Assembly (NCBI GenBank): GCA_018336035.1
Contig: JAGXRD010000034.1
Location: forward strand, 1 to 41,083
DNA length: 41,083 bases
From: Alphaproteobacteria bacterium
GTDB taxonomy: Bacteria > Pseudomonadota > Alphaproteobacteria > Ferrovibrionales > Ferrovibrionaceae
Direction of reading: 5' to 3'
Position numbers and translations under genes: made by a program. Below are positions 35,856-41,083 of this stretch, one piece after another; the stretch's first letter is position 1, and each line of letters starts with the position of its first letter. The notes beneath the pieces are model-generated. The model made no database searches, was not told the origin of the DNA, and saw nothing but the letters and a program-made list of their open reading frames with translations.

Positions 35856-36001
35856 CGCGCGAAGATGTTGCGCATCGCTGCGCCGGCGCGCGTGACACAG
35901 TCCGCAACATGGTGACCAGGCATTCATGATGAACGCGCCGAAGCGGCGGGCGAGGGCAGGGACCGCGAGATAAACCGTTCTCGGACAATCGAAAAATCGT
36001 T

Positions 36002-36020
36002 CCTGAAATAGTCTTTCAGG
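36002..36020. repeat. Inverted repeat in flagellar divergent region
   Basis: CCTGAAA (36002-36008) and TTTCAGG (36014-36020) form a perfect 7-bp inverted repeat with a 5-base spacer. No T tract follows, so it is more likely an operator than a terminator. Confidence 0.5.
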
Positions 36021-36138
36021 GCTGCCTTAACGGGTTTTAAGCATGCCCGGTAATGTTAACTTTTGTTACCTGTAACGCACTGTCACAACGTGACGGAGAA
36101 CCGTTAAAATCATTGAAACTACGCAGTTTTTTCCCTGT

Positions 36139-36173
36139 CCGGCAAAACCTGCCGGCCCGGCCGGCAAAGCCTG
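36139..36173. promoter_or_regulatory. Tandem 13-mers, likely upstream activation sites for flgE
   Basis: CCGGCAAAACCTG (36139-36151) and CCGGCAAAGCCTG (36161-36173) are direct repeats with one difference, 22 bp apart, two helical turns. They lie about 72-106 bases upstream of the sigma-54 promoter at 36245, the usual place for enhancer sites of an NtrC-type activator such as FlbD or FleQ. Confidence 0.55.
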
Positions 36174-36195
36174 TTCGTTAATGGCTGTTTACCCT

Positions 36196-36220
36196 TTGGC
36201 AAGAAATCGCGCTTTGCCAA
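36196..36220. promoter_or_regulatory. Inverted repeat upstream of flgE promoter
   Basis: TTGGCAA (36196-36202) and TTGCCAA (36214-36220) form a perfect inverted repeat with an 11-base spacer, centred about 37 bases before the sigma-54 element. GGCAA resembles the GGCAA core of the tandem 13-mers, so it may be another activator site. Confidence 0.4.
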
Positions 36221-36244
36221 GGTTATAGGATAGGAGTCACAAAC

Positions 36245-36260
36245 CGGCACGATCCTTGCT
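36245..36260 (+). promoter_or_regulatory. Sigma-54 promoter of flgE
   Basis: CGGCACGATCCTTGCT has GG and GC exactly 10 bases apart (36246-36247 and 36258-36259), matching the YTGGCACG-N4-TTGC consensus. It lies 42 bases before the flgE start codon at 36302. Confidence 0.85.
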
Positions 36261-36301
36261 CCAGACAGCGCCGACATCGCCATCCAAAGAAGGAGCACAT
36301 C

Positions 36302-37642
36302 ATGTCGATCACCGGTGCAATGCAGACCGCGATTTCCGGAATGAACGGCCAGTCCGCGGCCATCGGTTTCATCTCCGACAACGTCGCGAATGCCAGTACG
36401 GTCGGTTACAAGAAAGTGGAATCGCGGTTCCAGACTCTGGTCACGCAGTCGAGCGCGCAGGCCAACACGCATTCTTCGGGCGGCGTGCTGAACCAGCCTT
36501 TCTTCGCCAACAATACGCCGGGCCCGATCACGCAGGTCTCGTCCACCACCTCGATCGCCATCTCGGGCAATGGCTTCATCCCGGTGTCCAAGCAGGTTGG
36601 CGTCGATCCCTCGACCGGGCTGCCGACTTTCGAGGCGACCAACTATTACACCCGCGTCGGCGACTTCAATCAGAACTCGGAAGGCTTCCTGATCAACTCC
36701 TCGGGTTATTACCTGCAGGGCTGGAGCGTCAATCCGGCCACTGGCGAGGTGGATACCTCCACCACCTCTGAAGTGCGGGTCTCCAATCTGCTCGATGCGC
36801 CTGTCGCGACCAACCTGGTGGATTACGCGGCGAACCTGCCGGCCGATGTCCTGGACGCCAATGGCAACCTGCCTGCGACGCTGCCCGCCAGCTCGATCCC
36901 GATCTTCGATGCGCTGGGCAATGCCCGCACGCTGAACCTGACCTGGACACGCATCGGCGCCGGCGAGTGGACGCTGCAGGTCAATTCGCCGGACAGCACG
37001 CCGGCCAATTTCGGCCCTGCCACCGTCAGTTTCGGCGGCGTTCTGGCGGATGGAACGACGGCGCCGGCAGGCACTCTGTCCTCAATGGAGACGGGTGGTG
37101 GGCTGGACGGCTCGCTGAATTCCGCCACCGGCGCCAATGCCGCTTTCAACTTCAGTCTCGATTTCGGCAATGGTGCGCAGCAGATCAGCCTCGATCTGGG
37201 CTCTTACGGCAATAATATCGGTACCACGCAATATGCCGGCGACAAGCTGACCCTGAACGGCTTCGAGCAGAATGGTGTGCCGCAGGGCAACTTCAAAAGC
37301 CTGGCCATCGACGAGCAGGGCTATGTCTCGGTCACCTTCGACAATGGCAATGTGAAGACCTTCTACCAGATCCCCATCGCACGGTTTAACGATCCCACCG
37401 AGCTTGACCGCGTGAATGGCAATGCTTTCGTCGCCACACCCAGATCCGGCTCGCCGATCCTGGCCGAAGCGGGCTCCAGCGGCGTCGGCGATTTCGTGTC
37501 GTCGGCGGTGGAGGGCTCGAATGTCGATATCGCCGAGGAATTCTCCAAGCTGATCGTGGCCCAGCGTGCCTATTCCGCCAATGCACGCATCATCACCACG
37601 GCTGATGAGCTGCTTCAGGAAACCATCAACATCCGGCGCTAA
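36302..37642 (+). CDS. flgE: Flagellar hook protein FlgE
   Basis: 446-residue structural subunit of the hook. N-terminal signature ISDNVANASTVGYKKVESRF and C-terminal EGSNVDIAEEFSKLIVAQRAY with coiled-coil ends are typical. FLG_bb-type motif GNGFIPVSKQ, central D1/D2 region (DALGNARTLNLTWTRI) and IDEQGYVSVTFDNG follow. AAGGAG precedes the ATG. It has a sigma-54 promoter and leads into flgK and flgL, so it likely starts that operon. Confidence 0.95.
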   Translation: MSITGAMQTAISGMNGQSAAIGFISDNVANASTVGYKKVESRFQTLVTQSSAQANTHSSGGVLNQPFFANNTPGPITQVSSTTSIAISGNGFIPVSKQVGVDPSTGLPTFEATNYYTRVGDFNQNSEGFLINSSGYYLQGWSVNPATGEVDTSTTSEVRVSNLLDAPVATNLVDYAANLPADVLDANGNLPATLPASSIPIFDALGNARTLNLTWTRIGAGEWTLQVNSPDSTPANFGPATVSFGGVLADGTTAPAGTLSSMETGGGLDGSLNSATGANAAFNFSLDFGNGAQQISLDLGSYGNNIGTTQYAGDKLTLNGFEQNGVPQGNFKSLAIDEQGYVSVTFDNGNVKTFYQIPIARFNDPTELDRVNGNAFVATPRSGSPILAEAGSSGVGDFVSSAVEGSNVDIAEEFSKLIVAQRAYSANARIITTADELLQETINIRR

Positions 37643-37681
37643 GGCGCCGGATTCTGGAAGCAAGATTGGGGAGGCGAGGTC

Positions 37682-39070
37682 ATGTCCCTGACGGCTGCAC
37701 TCAACACCACGCTGATGGGCCTGTCGACCATACAGATCCAGACCGGGGTGGTTTCGGGCAATATCTCGAATGCGCAAAACCCGAACTACACCCGCAAGAT
37801 GGCGCAGCTCACCACACCGGTCGTCGGTGGCGACCCGATGGCGGCGGTGGTGGCCGCCATCGTGCGCGCCGCGGCGCCGCAGGTGATGCAGGACTATTAC
37901 GACGCGTCGGCGGACTATGCCCAGCTCAGCACTGCAACCGACCAAGCCCGTCGCCTGGCCGAGGCACTGGGTATCGACGATACGGGTGGCGGTCAGACGC
38001 CATTGCAGACACGGCTGACCAGCTTCGAAGATGCCGTGAAGCGGCTGGAGGCGACGCCGGAAGATACGACACTGAAGGCCCTGGTGGTGCAGCGCGGCCA
38101 GGAACTGGCCAAGGAGATCAATCGCCTCGCGGGCCAGCGCACCACGCTGCAGACCCAGGCGCAGGATGATATCCGGATCGGCCTCGACACGCTGAACGAC
38201 GCGACCAAAGGCGTTGCCGACCTGAACGCCAAGATTGTCAGCCAGAAAGCCGCCGGGATGCCGACCGGCGACCTGGAAGACCTGCGCGATGCCGAAGTGG
38301 CAAAGATTGCCGGCCTGGTTGGCGTGCGAACCATCGTGGCCGAGAACGGCATGATGTCGCTCTATACCGATGCTGGCGTCCAGCTGGTCGGCGTCACGGC
38401 CCAGACATTCAGCTACGACTCCACCGCAGGCGCCATCCGTAGTGCCAGCGGCGACAATGTCACGGCCGGATTCAGCGAAGGCTCGCTGCGCGCCAGCCTG
38501 GACTATCTGGATGGCAGCGCCGCGGCATTGACGAGTTCCGATGGCAATGTCGGCGCCATGGAGAAGTTCTTCAATCAGCTCGACTCTATGGCGCGCAATA
38601 TCGCCGATGTGGTGAATGCCGCCTATGGCTCGAACCTGTTCAACTACACGGCGGGCGATGCCGCCGCCACCCTGGCCATCGACAGCAGCTTCACGGCCGA
38701 TCCCAATACGCTGGATGCCACGCGGATGGGCGATGTTCAGCAGGGCATGCGCAACACCACGCTGACGGCCGCACAGATCAATCCGGCCGGCGAACCGAAC
38801 GGGCTGAGCACCGCCAATGTGAATATCTTCGGGCTGGTCAGCGGCGTGATGGCCTATCACGCCCGTCAGGTCAGCGACAACGAAACCGCCCGCGACAGTG
38901 CCGAAAACCTGCAGGCCAGCGTGGAGCAGAAATTCCGCAATCTCACCGGCGTCAATGTCGATGACGAACTGGCACAGCTGACGATGCTGCAGAACAACTA
39001 CGCGGCGCTGGCCCAGGTGATGAACGCGATCACCGAAATGTTCGATGAAGTGATTGCGATCGGGAGGTAG
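37682..39070 (+). CDS. flgK: Flagellar hook-associated protein 1 FlgK
   Basis: 462 residues joining hook and filament. N-terminus has VVSGNISNAQNPNYTRKMAQL, the SN..NP.YTR motif of FlgK. Central part has FFNQLDSMARNIADVVNAAYG, and the C-terminus has DSAENLQASVEQKFRNLTGVNVDDELAQLTMLQNNYAA, the conserved hook-associated terminal pair of helices. Starts 39 bases after flgE and ends three bases before flgL. Shorter than the enterobacterial version (about 547), as in many alphaproteobacteria. Confidence 0.95.
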   Translation: MSLTAALNTTLMGLSTIQIQTGVVSGNISNAQNPNYTRKMAQLTTPVVGGDPMAAVVAAIVRAAAPQVMQDYYDASADYAQLSTATDQARRLAEALGIDDTGGGQTPLQTRLTSFEDAVKRLEATPEDTTLKALVVQRGQELAKEINRLAGQRTTLQTQAQDDIRIGLDTLNDATKGVADLNAKIVSQKAAGMPTGDLEDLRDAEVAKIAGLVGVRTIVAENGMMSLYTDAGVQLVGVTAQTFSYDSTAGAIRSASGDNVTAGFSEGSLRASLDYLDGSAAALTSSDGNVGAMEKFFNQLDSMARNIADVVNAAYGSNLFNYTAGDAAATLAIDSSFTADPNTLDATRMGDVQQGMRNTTLTAAQINPAGEPNGLSTANVNIFGLVSGVMAYHARQVSDNETARDSAENLQASVEQKFRNLTGVNVDDELAQLTMLQNNYAALAQVMNAITEMFDEVIAIGR

Positions 39071-39073
39071 ACC

Positions 39074-40093
39074 ATGGTTGCCGTGACCGGAACGACCCAG
39101 CTGGCCATGCAGCAGGCGATGAGCCGCAATATCAGCCTGCTGACCACCATGCTGAACCGGCAGAACCAGCAGCTATCCTCCGGCCTGAAGCTGGACGGCC
39201 TGATCGGTGTGTCGCATCAGGCACAGGAGCTTGGCACGCTCAAGTCGAAGCTGGGCACGGCTGAGAACTATACCGATGCCGTGACCACGGCGCAGAACCG
39301 CACCACGCTTTATGCCGTGTCGCTGGAAAAGATCATCGACCTGGCCACCGATGCCAAGGACATGATGATCAAGAACCGGGATCCGTATTTTGCAGCGACC
39401 GCCGCGCCCGCGACCCAGGCAGCCACCCTGCTCGACCAGATCGGCAGCATCCTGCAGACCAGGGATGGCGACCGCTATATCTTCTCGGGCACCAATTACA
39501 ACACCAATCCGCTGAATGGCACGCTCTCTGATCTGCCCACGGTTTATGGGGCCGGTGCGGTACCTGGCGTGGATTATGATGTGCCGTTCCAGCCGGTGCC
39601 GGATTCCGTGCCGCTAGACCAGCCGCCATATCTCAATCCCGCCGGCAATATGGACAATTATTACGACATCAACAGTGTCGGGCTGTATGTCGACGACAAC
39701 GAACGCCTGTCCTATGGCGTCTCGGCCGCCGAGCCGGGCTTTCAGCGGGTGATCGATGCGGTGCTGCGTTTCCGCGACGCCACCGCCGATCTCGGCGTCG
39801 ACGATGCGAATTACACAGCCCGCGTCGACGACGCGGCCAAGCAGCTCGACCTGGCGCTCTTCGATCTCAAGTCGACCGCCTCGCGCAACGGCTACAAGCA
39901 GCAGCAGCTGGGCGAGGTGCAGGATCGTCATGCCCGCGCCATCGACCTGCTGAAAATCCGCATTGGCGGCATCCAGGATGCCGATCCTGCCGAGGTGGCG
40001 ACCAGTATCGCCGGGCTCCAGGCAGCGCTGGAAGCCTCATATATGGTGACGAGCCAGACGCTGCAGCTCTCGCTGGTCAACTACCTGAGGTAA
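39074..40093 (+). CDS. flgL: Flagellar hook-associated protein 3 FlgL
   Basis: 339-residue flagellin-like junction protein. N-terminal helix region (MSRNISLLTTMLNRQNQQLSSGLKLDG) and the C-terminal helix (SIAGLQAALEASYMVTSQTLQLSLVNYL) match flagellin-like ends. YIFSGTNYNTNPL is the usual FlgL motif. It follows flgK by three bases, and its last 17 bases overlap the convergent methyltransferase gene. Confidence 0.93.
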   Translation: MVAVTGTTQLAMQQAMSRNISLLTTMLNRQNQQLSSGLKLDGLIGVSHQAQELGTLKSKLGTAENYTDAVTTAQNRTTLYAVSLEKIIDLATDAKDMMIKNRDPYFAATAAPATQAATLLDQIGSILQTRDGDRYIFSGTNYNTNPLNGTLSDLPTVYGAGAVPGVDYDVPFQPVPDSVPLDQPPYLNPAGNMDNYYDINSVGLYVDDNERLSYGVSAAEPGFQRVIDAVLRFRDATADLGVDDANYTARVDDAAKQLDLALFDLKSTASRNGYKQQQLGEVQDRHARAIDLLKIRIGGIQDADPAEVATSIAGLQAALEASYMVTSQTLQLSLVNYLR

Positions 40094-40598
40094 CCGGATT
40101 GATCGCGCGCCTTGATTGCAGCGCGGTTTCTTCCACGCGGATGCGATGCCACAGCAGCAGTGCATTCAGCAGGCTCCAGACCAGCGCGATCTGCCACGCC
40201 CCGAAGGCCAGCGGCAACACGGCGATCTCTCCCACCACCACGGCGTAATTCGGGTGGCGGCACCAGCGGAACGGGCCGCCGCGCACCAGCGGCGCGTCCG
40301 GTAGCGTGATGATGCGCGTGGTCCAGTATGGGCCCAGCGTCGCCACCACCCAGATACGCAGCAACTGCAGCAGCGCAAAGACGCCGAGCAGCGGCCAGTG
40401 CGGCGGCGTCCCGGCCGGAACGGTCAGCGCGAGTGCGACCAGCCATGACCCATGCAGCAGCACGAAGAGCGGGTAATGCCGCGCGCCGACCTCCTGTGCG
40501 CCGCGCGCCAGCAGCCGGCGGGTGTTGCGTGCCGACCAGACCAGCTCGGCCAGACGCTGCAGGACGACAAAAGCCAGCACGGCATGAAAGAGTGTCAT
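40077..40598 (-). CDS. Isoprenylcysteine carboxyl methyltransferase (ICMT)-family protein
   Basis: 173-residue integral-membrane protein with about four hydrophobic segments. RGGPFRWCRHPNYAVVVGEI is the SAM-binding motif of the ICMT/PEMT family (RHPNY). The C-terminal LLWHRIRVEETAL is also typical. The ATG at 40598 overlaps the stop codon of the type III PKS gene (ATGA), so it is translated with it. In Bacillus the BpsA-BpsB pair has the same make-up: BpsB methylates alkylpyrones made by the type III PKS. By analogy this protein likely methylates the polyketide product. Confidence 0.88.
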   Translation of the reverse strand: MTLFHAVLAFVVLQRLAELVWSARNTRRLLARGAQEVGARHYPLFVLLHGSWLVALALTVPAGTPPHWPLLGVFALLQLLRIWVVATLGPYWTTRIITLPDAPLVRGGPFRWCRHPNYAVVVGEIAVLPLAFGAWQIALVWSLLNALLLWHRIRVEETALQSRRAINPVTSGS

Positions 40599-41083
40599 GG
40601 CAGGTCGATCACCTGCAGGGCGGCCGTGAAGCCGGGACCGAGCGCGGTCAGCAGATGCCGGCCGCGCGCGCCATCGGCCATTGCGGCGGCCAGCACGAAC
40701 AGCACGGTGACCGACGACATGTTGCCATGCGCGCGCAGCACGTCGCGCGCATGACGCATGGTGCCGCGCTGCAGGCCGAAACACTCCTCCAGCGCATCCA
40801 GCACCTTCGCGCCGCCCGGATGGCAGAGATAGCCCTCGATCTCTTCGGGGAGCAGGCCGTGATCGGCATAAAACTTGTCGACCACTGGGCGCAGGTCATG
40901 GCGTACAAGTTCGGGGATATTGCCCGAGAAGATCACCTTCAGCCCGTCATCGCCGACCTCCCAGCCCATTACGTCCAGGCTGTCGGGCCAGGTATGTTCG
41001 CCACCGGCGCCCAGCATCGGTTTATCGGCATGGCGGCTGCGGCTGCTGATCACCGCTGCCGCCGCGCCATCGCCGAACAGCGC
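40595..41083 (-). CDS. Type III polyketide synthase (C-terminal part, cut by window edge)
   Basis: The C-terminal 162 residues of a chalcone/stilbene-synthase-like enzyme that elongates acyl-CoA with malonyl-CoA and cyclises the chain. LFGDGAAAAVISS is the family motif; the catalytic His lies in CHPGGAKVLDAL and Asn in AHGNMSSVTVLFVL; ALGPGFTAAL is the usual end. The catalytic Cys and N-terminus lie beyond 41083. The frame runs to the window edge. It overlaps the ICMT-family gene. Product class is probably alkylpyrone or alkylresorcinol, as in BpsA/ArsB, by analogy only. Confidence 0.93.
   Translation of the reverse strand, partial: ALFGDGAAAAVISSRSRHADKPMLGAGGEHTWPDSLDVMGWEVGDDGLKVIFSGNIPELVRHDLRPVVDKFYADHGLLPEEIEGYLCHPGGAKVLDALEECFGLQRGTMRHARDVLRAHGNMSSVTVLFVLAAAMADGARGRHLLTALGPGFTAALQVIDLP

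Larger units (their letters stand above)
35810..36301. promoter_or_regulatory. Divergent flagellar regulatory region with repeat-rich centre
   Basis: 492 bases without a gene. It holds the leftward sigma-54 promoter (35840-35855) and the rightward one (36245-36260). Between them lie several inverted repeats: CCTGAAA/TTTCAGG (36002-36020), GTTAC/GTAAC (36065-36076), GTCAC/GTGAC (36082-36094), tandem 13-mers (36139-36173) and TTGGCAA/TTGCCAA (36196-36220). They are likely sites for a flagellar sigma-54 activator and other regulators. The remaining sequence shows nothing else to me. Confidence 0.6.

Noticed and set aside
37082-38860. 592-codon open frame antisense to flgE and flgK
   Set aside because: Overlaps two clear flagellar genes on the other strand and has shadow composition rich in Gly, Ile, Arg and His.

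Overview
The window is a high-GC chromosomal segment from an alphaproteobacterium. The order tRNA-Leu, tig, clpP, clpX, lon, hupB, tRNA-Val is typical of that class. The PAS_5-like proteins and flagellar gene types suggest a Rhodospirillales-like member, but the genus cannot be fixed from sequence alone. No insertion sequence, phage gene, CRISPR array or rRNA was seen. Both ends cut genes: an NAD(P)HX repair enzyme on the left and a type III polyketide synthase on the right.

Layout. (1) 1-3600: NAD(P)HX epimerase/dehydratase, a SulP transporter without a STAS domain, an intergenic region holding a strict 10-bp-phased repeat array, and a DDD-motif glycosyltransferase. (2) 3702-11461: a protein quality-control block (trigger factor, ClpP, ClpX, Lon), HU, a small ABM-family monooxygenase, a PAS_5-like protein and tRNAs Leu(UAG) and Val(UAC). 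Heat-shock sigma-32-like promoters can be read in front of clpP and lon. (3) 11531-21277: a catabolic regulon. Operon A encodes a BKACE/DUF849 enzyme, a Bug-type solute receptor, an SDR and an aldehyde dehydrogenase. Operon B encodes a cupin-like protein, an HpcH/HpaI aldolase, a flavin-reductase-like protein and a DUF6282-like metallohydrolase. Between them lie a divergent exported alpha/beta hydrolase and an IclR regulator. Four copies of one 19-bp inverted repeat lie before operon A, in the hydrolase/iclR divergent region (two copies) and before operon B, tying them into one regulon. This is the best candidate here for an undescribed pathway. (4) 21405-23182: three poorly characterised genes. 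(5) 23261-31424: a gntR-rutE-yciI operon divergent from an extradiol dioxygenase, an FAH-family hydrolase and a Liv-type ABC importer whose second permease and first ATPase are fused. This looks like an aromatic uptake and ring-cleavage module. (6) 31432-33104: an aldo/keto reductase and a PAP2 phosphatase. (7) 33321-40093: flagellar hook genes flgD, a short FlgE-like gene (reverse strand), flgE, flgK and flgL, with an orphan OmpR-type regulator. Near-identical sigma-54 promoters drive the short gene and flgE in opposite directions. (8) 40077-41083: an isoprenylcysteine-methyltransferase-type protein translationally coupled to a type III polyketide synthase, a BpsA/BpsB-like pair.

The functional story is a housekeeping proteostasis block, then two separately regulated catabolic modules (IclR and GntR), then flagellar hook assembly. 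Substrates of the two catabolic modules cannot be determined from the sequence. Their enzyme types point to an oxo-acid/CoA route for the first and catecholic ring fission for the second.
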